A stretch of DNA of 14,203 bases from JBGSLA01 sp041740935 (GTDB lineage Bacteria; Desulfobacterota; Desulfobaccia; Desulfobaccales; 0-14-0-80-60-11): the NCBI GenBank assembly GCA_041740935.1, contig JBGSLA010000255.1:1-14203 (forward strand). Reading direction: 5' to 3'. Of the stretch, positions 7,751-13,591 are shown piece after piece. Both the position numbers and the translations under genes were made by a program. The stretch's first letter is position 1, and every line of letters starts with the position of its first letter. The notes under the pieces are model-generated. The model had not been told where the DNA came from and searched no databases. It was given only the letters and a program-made list of their open reading frames with translations.

Positions 7751-8782
7751 ATGAATCTCTCCCGCCCCCCTGCCGGTGAAATCGAGCTCATCGCCCGCCT
7801 GGCCGAGATCTTCGGCGCGGCGCCCCCGGGGGTGGCCCTGGGCATCTCGGACGACTGCGCCGCCCTGGACCCGGGGGGCGACGACTATCTTCTCTGGACG
7901 GTGGACACCCTGGTGGAGGGGGTCCACTTCGATTTGGACTACATGTCGCTGGCCCAATTGGGCCGCAAATCCCTGGCCGTCAATGTCAGCGATCTGGCCG
8001 CCATGGGCGGGGAGCCCCTCTACGCCCTGCTCTCCCTCGGCTGGCCGCCGGCCCGGGACCTGGCCGGGGCCCTGGAATTCGGCCAAGGCCTGGCCGCCGC
8101 TGCCCGGAACTTCGGCGTGGCGGTCATCGGCGGGGACACCGTGTCCTCTCCGGGACAACTGACCATAACCCTGACCGTCCTGGGCAGGGTGCCAAAAACC
8201 CAGATGCTGCGGCGCTCCGGGGCCCGGGTAGGGGATCTGGTCTATGTGACCGGGCCTTTGGGGGAAGCAGCCGCGGGGCTGGCGATTCTCCAAGGGGAAG
8301 TGACAGTGACTCCCCAACTGGGCGCGCCTTTGATCCATGCCCACCTGAACCCCCGGCCCCAGGTGGCCGCCGGACGCCTCCTGGCCCAGGAGGGTCTGGC
8401 CACCGCCTGCATCGACCTGTCGGACGGCGCGGCCACGGATCTGATGCACCTCTGCCGCTTAAGCGGTGTGGGGGCCCGCCTGGAGGCCGCCGCCCTCCCC
8501 GTGCCGGACAACGTAAGAGCCGTGGCCCGGCTGGCGGGCCGGGAGTTTTGGGAACCGGCCCTCAGGGGCGGTGAGGATTATCAGCTGCTGTTCACCTGCC
8601 CCCCGGACCGGGCTGCCCGTCTCCCTGCGGTTTTCGCCCGGGCGGGGCTGGAAGTGCCGAGCCGCATCGGCGAAATCATTGCTGGAGAGGAAGTAATTTT
8701 AATTATTGCACAAAAAGAAAAAAATATTTCAGGCGCCGGATATGAACATTTCCGACTTGACGGCGGCGAAACTGCGGATTAA
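7751..8782 (+). CDS. thiL: Thiamine-monophosphate kinase
   Basis: A 343-residue ATP-dependent kinase making thiamine pyrophosphate from thiamine monophosphate, the last step of the bacterial pathway; PurM/AIR-synthase fold. Visible motifs are GEIELIARL (9-17), GISDDCAAL (31-39), VDTLVEGVHF (51-60), NVSDLAAMGG (78-87), GGDT (127-130), VTGPLGEAAAGL (166-177) and LSDG in the C-terminal half. The Asp residues in these motifs bind Mg and phosphate in the family. The ATG at 7751 is the only start that keeps the family N-terminus, yet it has no Shine-Dalgarno sequence because a 7-bp repeat array runs up to base 7745. The last 25 or so codons are markedly more AT-rich than the rest, suggesting a divergent or replaced tail. 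No other thi gene is nearby. Confidence 0.95.
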   Translation: MNLSRPPAGEIELIARLAEIFGAAPPGVALGISDDCAALDPGGDDYLLWTVDTLVEGVHFDLDYMSLAQLGRKSLAVNVSDLAAMGGEPLYALLSLGWPPARDLAGALEFGQGLAAAARNFGVAVIGGDTVSSPGQLTITLTVLGRVPKTQMLRRSGARVGDLVYVTGPLGEAAAGLAILQGEVTVTPQLGAPLIHAHLNPRPQVAAGRLLAQEGLATACIDLSDGAATDLMHLCRLSGVGARLEAAALPVPDNVRAVARLAGREFWEPALRGGEDYQLLFTCPPDRAARLPAVFARAGLEVPSRIGEIIAGEEVILIIAQKEKNISGAGYEHFRLDGGETAD

Positions 8783-8794
8783 TATGCCCCAAAT

Positions 8795-8812
8795 TAGTTT
8801 TTAACTATTTTT
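8795..8812 (+). terminator. Weak terminator-like hairpin after thiL
   Basis: TAGTT-TTT-AACTA (8795-8807) followed by TTTTT (8808-8812), 13 bp after the thiL stop. The stem is short and AT-only apart from two pairs, so termination would be weak. It leaves only 14 bp before the ATG of the next small gene. Confidence 0.3.
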
Positions 8813-8826
8813 CACAACTCCATCCC

Positions 8827-9024
8827 ATGGTACCCGAAAACGAAACGAGCCAACTCAAGGTCTGCTGTACCTGCAGCTACTGGTCCTATAAGTACAAGGG
8901 CTTTTGCCACCGCCAGGAGCAGGGAGTGGGAAAGTTCTGGGTATGCGAGGACTGGAGCGCGGTGGCAGCCGAGGCTTCTCTCCCTGAGGCTCAGGAGTCC
9001 GTCAAGTCCGCCCTCCGGGCTTGA
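8827..9024 (+). CDS. 65-residue Cys/Trp-rich protein, possible metal or iron-sulfur site
   Basis: Small protein of unknown function. Residues 13-43 have C13-C14-x-C16, SYW at 17-19, C27 in KGFC, and FWVCEDW with C40. The pattern C-x2-C-x10-C-x12-C ending in CxxW looks like a four-ligand metal site and loosely recalls the C-x2-C...C...GWCxxW pattern of high-potential iron-sulfur proteins, though the spacings are shorter and there is no export signal. Aromatic residues cluster around the cysteines. The C-terminal 20 residues are Ala/Glu-rich and helical-looking. Codon use matches the neighbours. No ribosome binding site is seen before the ATG at 8827, which weakens the call. The second small gene at 9327 shares the C-x2-C-x10-C spacing. 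Confidence 0.6.
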   Translation: MVPENETSQLKVCCTCSYWSYKYKGFCHRQEQGVGKFWVCEDWSAVAAEASLPEAQESVKSALRA

Positions 9025-9056
9025 GAAAAATCGCTCCAGGGAGACGCCCCGAAATC

Positions 9057-9117
9057 CGGGATAAAGCCCTTGGGGATATCCCGCCTTGAACCTTTCAGGG
9101 CCCCAAAGGCTATCCCG
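9057..9117. repeat. Long imperfect hairpin between the two Cys-rich genes
   Basis: CGGGATA...GCC...TTGGGG (9057-9075) pairs with CCCCAA...GGC...TATCCCG (9101-9117), about 16 base pairs with two small bulges and a loop of about 25 nt. The palindrome GGGATATCCC (9073-9082) lies inside. There is no T-run after it. A further CCCGC/GCGGG stem follows (9114-9127), then AT-rich DNA with AAAAAAAATTTTTT near 9184-9198. Between 9025 and 9240 no gene is supported. Confidence 0.6.
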
Positions 9118-9243
9118 CCCGAGCGGGGGAACCGCAATCCCGACGCCTGATATCCTCCAAGTTCCCTTCCTGATATTTTTTCCAAAAAAAATTTTTTCCA
9201 GAGAATATCTTGTCGAAAAATTTGCCATTTGTTTTATTTATGT

Positions 9244-9272
9244 TTGACACCGGGGCGCCATCCGGCTAATCT
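9244..9272 (+). promoter_or_regulatory. Promoter before the second Cys-rich gene
   Basis: TTGACA (9244-9249), a 17-nt spacer and TAATCT (9267-9272) make a good sigma-70-type promoter. It would give a leader of about 47 nt before the ATG at 9327. That leader can fold (AGCC/GGCT, CCAG/CTGG and CGAT/ATCG pairs) but I do not recognise it as a known riboswitch. Confidence 0.6.
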
Positions 9273-9326
9273 CGTGAGCGATGCAGCCAGCTGTCGGCTA
9301 GGCAACCTGGAATCGACGGATCGACC

Positions 9327-9518
9327 ATGAACTTCAAGGATGTTGGGGTAATCTGCCTCAATGGTGAGATCAAGGAAGAGTGTCAGAATTGCCTGTGGTG
9401 GGAGTGGGATTCGCTGAACCGCTGCTGCGGCAACTTTAGCAGTCCCTTCTGCTCCCTGGCCCAGGCGCAGCTTTTTTGGCTCAACCCCTATTCTCCGCCC
9501 ATTTCTCTTCCTTCCTGA
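9327..9518 (+). CDS. 63-residue Cys/Trp-rich protein
   Basis: Small protein of unknown function. Six cysteines: C10, then C19-x2-C22, C33, C34 and C42, interspersed with WWEW (24-27). The C-x2-C-x-W-W-x8-C spacing equals C-x2-C-x-Y-W-x8-C in the protein at 8827, which suggests distant homology or a common metal-binding design. The 3' end (9488-9518) overlaps the tail of the endonuclease V gene on the other strand. Its own promoter is good but the Shine-Dalgarno is weak (GACGGA about 6 nt before the ATG). The C-terminal NPYSPPISLPS is low in complexity and may be poorly conserved. There is no signal peptide. Confidence 0.55.
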   Translation: MNFKDVGVICLNGEIKEECQNCLWWEWDSLNRCCGNFSSPFCSLAQAQLFWLNPYSPPISLPS

Positions 9519-10180
9519 GCCTGAGAACCTCCCCGCTGCCGCCGACTTAAGCGGTCGGCCCGGCGCAGGGGTTCAGGCAGGCGGAATTTTCCCACACAGC
9601 CCTGCGCTATATCCCGGGCGTCGGTCAGGCTTACCCGATGCCCGGGGGAGACGTATACCGGCCGAACCCCGGTGCGGGTGCGCACAATCCAGCCCACCGG
9701 GCGCCCCAGATAAAAAAGGGGGCTGGCCGACCCCGCCGCCGGTCCGGGCTCTCCACCTTCACCCACCAACCTGCTTTTGGCCACCCCGATGGTGGGCGCC
9801 GCCAGCAGCAATCCCAGATGCGAGGCGAGGCCCAGGCCCCGGGGGTGGGCGATACCCTGCCCATCCACCAGCAGCACTTCCGGGCGGCGGCTCAGCTTTT
9901 TCCATATTTCCACAATGATGGGGGCTTCCCGGAAGCTGAGCAGTCCCGGGATGTAGGGGAAGGGGCAGGGGCCCGCCAGCGCCGCCTCCTCCACCAGGGT
10001 GAGGTCCGGGTAGGAATACACCGCGATGGCCCCGAAGACGCGCCGTTCCGCCCGGTCATAGGAGGCGTCGGCGCCCCCCACCCAGCGGGGCGGCCGGGGC
10101 AGGGGCGCCAGGCGCACCTCTCCCCGTCTGGCCTCCTGCCAGGCCACGGCTTCCTGGTAATTTTTGGGGTAATAGAGCAT
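9488..10180 (-). CDS. nfi: Endonuclease V (deoxyinosine-specific)
   Basis: A 230-residue repair nuclease that cuts the second phosphodiester bond 3' to deoxyinosine, opening repair of deaminated adenine. The family's catalytic Asp is in GGADASYD (about residue 38), followed by YIPGLLSFREAP with Tyr and Glu, DGQGIAHPRGLGLASHLG with the second Asp, and APTIGVAKSRL. The frame is open up to 10249 (a TTG codon), but the ATG at 10180 gives the normal N-terminus, so I start there; no strong Shine-Dalgarno is seen. The C-terminal 25-30 residues are Arg/Gln/Gly-rich and exceed the E. coli protein (223 residues); this tail covers the 3' end of the facing small gene. Upstream lies a paired-hairpin repeat, so the promoter may be further away. 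Confidence 0.93.
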   Translation of the reverse strand: MLYYPKNYQEAVAWQEARRGEVRLAPLPRPPRWVGGADASYDRAERRVFGAIAVYSYPDLTLVEEAALAGPCPFPYIPGLLSFREAPIIVEIWKKLSRRPEVLLVDGQGIAHPRGLGLASHLGLLLAAPTIGVAKSRLVGEGGEPGPAAGSASPLFYLGRPVGWIVRTRTGVRPVYVSPGHRVSLTDARDIAQGCVGKFRLPEPLRRADRLSRRQRGGSQAQEGREMGGE

Positions 10181-10255
10181 GGAACCGGCACTTTGAGGGG
10201 AGGAGCAGAGCCTTAGGCTTTTTGGGGGAAAAGGGGGAGCCTCTTGCAAAATGTA

Positions 10256-10296
10256 GCCGCAGGCTTCAGCCTGCGTTTTCCCAGGCTGAAAAGCCT
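10256..10296. repeat. Paired-hairpin REP-like element upstream of nfi
   Basis: CGCAGGC-ttca-GCCTGCG (10258-10275) and AGGCT-gaaa-AGCCT (10283-10296), followed by AAACCACC. The arrangement and the flanking TAGC/CCACC match the paired hairpins at 4013 and 7576, with changed stem sequences that remain complementary, which argues for selection on structure. Confidence 0.7.
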
Positions 10297-10585
10297 AAAC
10301 CACCGGGCTAAATCTCTCAGGCATGAGGAGCTGCCCCTCCTGATCTGAATTTTTCAAGAGGCTTGGGGCAAAAGGTAAGAAGGCGAAAGTTTATAAGAGT
10401 CGGATTTTCTTCTTTCCCCCTTCGCCTTTCCCCTTTTCCCCCGCCCTTAAAATTCCTCTGCCTTCCTTCCCCAAAACCCTTCCCCAGATTTTATTCCAAT
10501 TTCTTATTGCAATGAAACAAATGAAATGGCCAACATAGCGATATTTTTATTGTTTTTTACCGAAAACAGAAAACAGAAAACCGTA
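10297..10585. other. Non-coding spacer between nfi and the DUF169 gene
   Basis: No gene is supported. It contains AAGGCGAA (10380-10387) facing TTCGCCTT about 35 bp further on, then a strongly pyrimidine-rich tract (about 10408-10450, runs of CTTTCCC and CCTTCGC with a rough 7-bp rhythm), then an AT-rich part. A short plus-strand reading frame from 10526 is only the antisense shadow of the DUF169 gene extended into this spacer. Confidence 0.5.
10562..10582. repeat. 7-bp tandem array (GAAAACA type)
   Basis: Three units, GAAAACA, GAAAACA and GAAAACC, end 3 bp before the stop codon of the DUF169 gene, on its 3' side. This is the third distinct unit with a 7-bp period in the window. Confidence 0.6.
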
Positions 10586-11410
10586 TTACTCCTCGCCCCA
10601 GACCTTGCGGCTGTGGGCGATTTTCTTTTTAACGGTGGCCCAGGTGTCGGTGGTGAGGAAAGACTCGGGCCAACGGCTGACCATTTTCTGGAACAGCTCC
10701 CAGGGCATGGCGAAGCTCAGTTCATCGGGGCGGTGGAACCTTCGGGCGCTGGGGTCCCAGCCGCCCAGCACGGCCCGCATTTTGCCCTGGGAGAGATAGT
10801 GCAGGGGCCAGGCAACGACATGGGAGCAATCGGCTCCGAAGGGCGCGGCCACCACCTCCACATCTCCGGTGACGAACGCGGCCATGGTGTGCAGACCGGA
10901 GATCACTTCGGAGCGGGCAAACCAGGCCACCACCTCCGGGGTCTCCCCGGCGGCGAACAGGCTCAGCGGCTTGAACACGCAGAACCGGGCCGGGGCCGGG
11001 CGGGGGTCCACAGTCTGGAAAAACCGCCGGACGTCCTCCGGGGAGGCCAGGTAGCGTTCACCTTCCATGACCCCGCGGATGCCGCCGGACACGTAGTGGG
11101 CGATGGCGTTGAGTTGGGGCTTTAGATATCCCAGGTAAAAGGCGCCCCCCAGGCAGCCCTGGCGCTCCCGGTCGAACCAGGCCGCGGTTTTCTGGCGGCG
11201 GGCCCGCCAGACCTGGCTCATGACACAGGAAAAATCGGCGAATACCGCGCCAAAATCCACCTCGCCCCTGGCCTCTTCAGCGGCAGAGGGCAGACGCCGC
11301 GGTTTGGGGGAAAGCCCCCCGGCGGGCTCGGTGTCCGTATAATAGATACCCAGGGGCTCCTCATTGGCCCCCAGGGCGTCCATGAGGCCTTGCACCCGGG
11401 AAAATTCCAT
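10586..11410 (-). CDS. DUF169 family protein
   Basis: A 274-residue cytosolic protein of unknown biochemical role. Family-like segments in order: EPLGIYYTD near residue 18, CVMSQVWRARRQKTAAWFDRE (from Cys62), GCLGGAFYLGY (85-95), EGERYLASPEDV (116-127), PFGADCSHVVAWPL (190-203), VLGGWDPSARR (214-224) and LTTDTWATV near the end. Cys62, Cys86 and Cys195 lie in conserved blocks, so a metal or cofactor site is conceivable. Start: ATG at 11410 behind AAAGGAG with 6-nt spacing, an unusually good ribosome binding site for this window. DUF169 proteins are common in anaerobes; their function is not established as far as I know. It probably forms a one-gene unit; 145 bp of repeat-rich DNA separate it from the aldehyde-dehydrogenase-like gene upstream. 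Confidence 0.9.
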   Translation of the reverse strand: MEFSRVQGLMDALGANEEPLGIYYTDTEPAGGLSPKPRRLPSAAEEARGEVDFGAVFADFSCVMSQVWRARRQKTAAWFDRERQGCLGGAFYLGYLKPQLNAIAHYVSGGIRGVMEGERYLASPEDVRRFFQTVDPRPAPARFCVFKPLSLFAAGETPEVVAWFARSEVISGLHTMAAFVTGDVEVVAAPFGADCSHVVAWPLHYLSQGKMRAVLGGWDPSARRFHRPDELSFAMPWELFQKMVSRWPESFLTTDTWATVKKKIAHSRKVWGEE

Positions 11411-11467
11411 GGTTTTCTCCTTTGGGGGTTAAGCCAACTGCGGAAAAAATAGTTACGAAAAGTTAGT

Positions 11468-11546
11468 GGTGGGGGAGGGGGGGTCCCACGGGCTGGAAGC
11501 CCGTGCTACCGGGGCCGGTTGGCCCCTCCCCCGGTCCTCCCCCCAA
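11468..11546. repeat. GC palindrome with nested hairpin
   Basis: Left arm GTGGGGGAGGGGGG and right arm CCCCTCCCCC/CCTCCCCCC, as in the composite repeats. A REP-like hairpin CACGGGC-tggaa-GCCCGTG (11487-11505) is inserted between the arms, along with GGGGCC/GGCCCC. It lies between the stop of the aldehyde-dehydrogenase-like gene and the DUF169 start. Two repeat types nested in one another suggest insertion of one into the other. Confidence 0.7.
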
Positions 11547-11555
11547 CTCCTTTCA

Positions 11556-12776
11556 TTAACCCCGCACCAACTCGGCGCTGTAGCGGAGGGGGCCGTGCCG
11601 TTTGCTGAAGGCGCCGCCGCGGTTTTCCATGACCCAGCCGCTGGCCCCTTTGCCGCCGAAGGGCAGCCGCAGAGGCGTAAACAGGAAATCCGGGTTGTCG
11701 TAGGCCATGCCGAAGGTGGCGGTAAGAGCCTCGGCCGCGCCCGGCGGCGGGGCGCCGAACCAGGCCACCAGAAAGGGATAGCGGCTCCGCAAAACCCGGG
11801 AAACCGCCTCCGCATCGCTGGCCACCCGCACCAGGGCCAGAAAGGGCCCGAAAAGCTCCACATCCGGGGGCTCGGGCACCTCGACCAGGAAGGGCCCCTG
11901 CCGCTCCCCGTCGCGCTGGTAAGGCCACAGGAACTGAGGCCGGTCGAGGGCCGCCAGGGCCCGGTCCAGGAGGACGCGGGTGCGTTCCACTTTCACCGGC
12001 CCGATCCAGGTGTCCGCCTCCTGGGGGTCTCCAATCTTGATTTCCGGCATGATTTGGAGGACCAGGTCCCGGAATTTGGGGTAAATGTCCTGGTGAACAT
12101 ACACCCGCTTGATGCAGGTGCAGTATTGGCCGCCGTTCAAGAAGGCCCGGCGCGCCACAAAGCCCGCGGCCGCCTCCAGGGGCGCATCCCGGAAGACGAT
12201 AGCCGGGGGCAGGCCGCTCGGCCCCGCGAAAAACAGCTTGTCAAAGTGCGCCGCCTCCTCCTGATAGAGCGCCCCCACCTCGCCGCCGCCGGAGATGAAC
12301 AAAACCCTGACCTCCGGGTCCAGAACGGCCCGGCGGCCGAAGTCCTTGGTGTCCATGCCGGTCACCGCTTCGAGCTCCGGAAAAGGGGCCGCCACCTCTT
12401 GGAGCCCTGCTGCGGTGCGGGGCGTCTGGGAGGAGCAGCAGAAGCGCAGGCGGTTCCCCCCCAAAAGGGCCGCGCCCCCCACCCGGGCCAGCATCACCGG
12501 GGCTGCGTCATAGGGAAAAATCGCGGCCACCAGGCCGTAGGGCGCCTTGCCCTGAACCAAGGGAATTTCCTCGGCCATGGTCCGCAAATATTCCGCGGCC
12601 AGGTCCACTTCGATGCCGGCGATGGTGCAGGGGGCGCCGATGTCCGCGGCTGCGGCCTTAACCAACACCTCACGGTGGGCCGCCAGCCGGTCCCCCAGGC
12701 GGCGCAGGACCTCAAGCCGGGCGCTCAGGTTTGATGAGGTGGCGTTGGTATGCATGGCTTGTTGCTGTTCGGTCAT
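11556..12776 (-). CDS. Divergent aldehyde-dehydrogenase-superfamily protein
   Basis: A 406-residue protein with the ALDH fold. The catalytic Cys (about 219) is kept in FLNGGQYC, followed by the usual KRVYVHQDIY strand. LFGPFLALVRV and PFGGKGASGW near the C-terminus also match the family. Other key residues are altered. The general-base Glu of the ELGGK motif is missing (the region reads LFFAGPSGLPPAIVF, 181-195), the Lys of KPSE is replaced (LRFCCSSQTP, 110-119), and the PWN oxyanion Asn appears as Asp in FPYDAAPVM. The protein lacks some 60-80 N-terminal residues of typical ALDHs. Hydride transfer may therefore be lost or changed; a thioester-forming or structural role is possible. The ATG at 12776 abuts the composite repeat and lacks a Shine-Dalgarno; the ATG at 12755 is an alternative. 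The frame continues into the repeat to 12815. Confidence 0.82.
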   Translation of the reverse strand: MTEQQQAMHTNATSSNLSARLEVLRRLGDRLAAHREVLVKAAAADIGAPCTIAGIEVDLAAEYLRTMAEEIPLVQGKAPYGLVAAIFPYDAAPVMLARVGGAALLGGNRLRFCCSSQTPRTAAGLQEVAAPFPELEAVTGMDTKDFGRRAVLDPEVRVLFISGGGEVGALYQEEAAHFDKLFFAGPSGLPPAIVFRDAPLEAAAGFVARRAFLNGGQYCTCIKRVYVHQDIYPKFRDLVLQIMPEIKIGDPQEADTWIGPVKVERTRVLLDRALAALDRPQFLWPYQRDGERQGPFLVEVPEPPDVELFGPFLALVRVASDAEAVSRVLRSRYPFLVAWFGAPPPGAAEALTATFGMAYDNPDFLFTPLRLPFGGKGASGWVMENRGGAFSKRHGPLRYSAELVRG

Positions 12777-12972
12777 GAAAAGTCCAAAGTCCAAGGTCCA
12801 AGGTTCAAAGCTCAAAGTTCAAGGTTATAGCGGCGGGCGGAGCCCGCCCTAGGCGGCCTTTCATGCTTTAGGGTGAGCCTCAGGCTCATGAGAAACTGTC
12901 CTGAAAAGTTTTTTTGTGGGGGAGGGGGCCAGGGGTCGCAGACCCCAGCCCTCCCCCCAGAGAGAATTTTCT
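12777..12972 (+). repeat. Composite intergenic repeat, copy 3 (most complete)
   Basis: Seven 7-bp units at 12779-12827 (AAAGTCC, AAAGTCC, AAGGTCC, AAGGTTC, AAAGCTC, AAAGTTC, AAGGTTA) lead to ATAGCGGCGGGCGGAGCCCG, then CTTTCATGCTTTAGGG, TGAGCCTCAGGCTCA, and the long palindrome at 12903-12972. In that palindrome GGGGGAGGG (12918-12926) pairs with CCCTCCCCC, GGGGTC (12932-12937) pairs with GACCCC (12941-12946), and outer arms GAAAAGTTTTT and AGAGAATTTTC flank it. It fills the gap between the HAD phosphatase and the aldehyde-dehydrogenase-like gene. Confidence 0.87.
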
Positions 12973-12979
12973 TAAATCT

Positions 12980-13591
12980 TCACGGCAACAGCAGGCGGGA
13001 CAGCTCCGCCCAGCCGGACACTTCCAGGAACGGGTGCGGCTTGCGGTTCCAGGGTTGGGCGAAAACGATGGGGGTGATGCCGGCCCTTGCCAGGTCAAAG
13101 CAGGTCTCCAGGCGGTCTTCCACGAAATAATCAATGGCGTGGTTCCGCAGATAGTGCAGTTTGGCGTCCGGGTCGCCGGTGGCCATGACCCAGATGGCCC
13201 GGGGGGGCACCGGCGCCAAGGCGCGGTTCAGCCAGAGCTGGATGGGCTCGGGGCGGTCCCGGGCGGTGACGAAGACCAGGGGGACCTCCTCCGCCAGCCT
13301 GGACAGCACCTCCACCGCCTGGGGAAAGGGCTCCACCGGCAGCTCGTGGGGCCGGTCGATGAGCTCCCGGATCAGGGCGGCGATGACCCGGCGGTCAAAC
13401 CCCAGGCATTCCTCCAGGGAAAAGGTGACAATGTCCTCGTAGGTGAAGGGGTGGGGGCCGTAGCGCTCCTGGGCCAGGTCCAGGAAGGTGGTCATGATGT
13501 CCGCCACCACCCCGTCGATGTCGAAAGCCAGCCGGTCCAGCTGAATGGAGCCGTTGCCTGAGCTTGGCGCCGGGGACTTGAGACCGGTCAT
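12980..13591 (-). CDS. HAD-superfamily phosphatase, NT5C-like 5'-nucleotidase type
   Basis: A 203-residue protein. HAD motif I is FDIDGVVAD (23-31) with the nucleophile and acid/base Asp; motif II is the Thr of FVTAR (107-111); motif III is probably Lys144 in DAKLHYL; motif IV is VEDR (157-160). A small helical cap lies between motifs I and II. The pattern fits the 5'(3')-deoxyribonucleotidase (NT5C) group of phosphatases; the true substrate is unknown. About 18 residues before the core look disordered (PAPSSGNGS). Start: ATG at 13591, behind a perfect AGGAGG. Its ATGA overlaps the stop of the preceding beta-propeller gene, so the two are probably translationally coupled. The composite repeat follows 8 bp after the stop. 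Confidence 0.88.
   Translation of the reverse strand: MTGLKSPAPSSGNGSIQLDRLAFDIDGVVADIMTTFLDLAQERYGPHPFTYEDIVTFSLEECLGFDRRVIAALIRELIDRPHELPVEPFPQAVEVLSRLAEEVPLVFVTARDRPEPIQLWLNRALAPVPPRAIWVMATGDPDAKLHYLRNHAIDYFVEDRLETCFDLARAGITPIVFAQPWNRKPHPFLEVSGWAELSRLLLP

Noticed and set aside
7721..8449. 242-codon minus-strand frame opposite thiL
   Set aside because: Antisense shadow of thiL; its start region would lie in the repeat array.
7751..8782. Selenide water dikinase (SelD) to pair with the SelD-associated-type flavoprotein
   Set aside because: The motifs GISDDCAAL, VDTLVEGVHF and NVSDLAAMGG are those of ThiL, a fold relative; the Sec/Cys-containing N-terminal loop of SelD is absent.
9273..9326. 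Leader as a c-di-GMP, cobalamin or fluoride riboswitch
   Set aside because: GGCAACC resembles part of a c-di-GMP aptamer, but the conserved core elements of these classes are missing.
11466..12734. 422-codon reading frame on the plus strand
   Set aside because: It is antisense to the aldehyde-dehydrogenase-like gene, has no domain-like motif and is rich in Gly/Arg/His/Gln as GC-rich antisense frames are.
12903..12972. GC palindrome as a Rho-independent terminator
   Set aside because: It is followed by purines or mixed AT on either strand rather than a T-run, and it recurs as part of a repeat.
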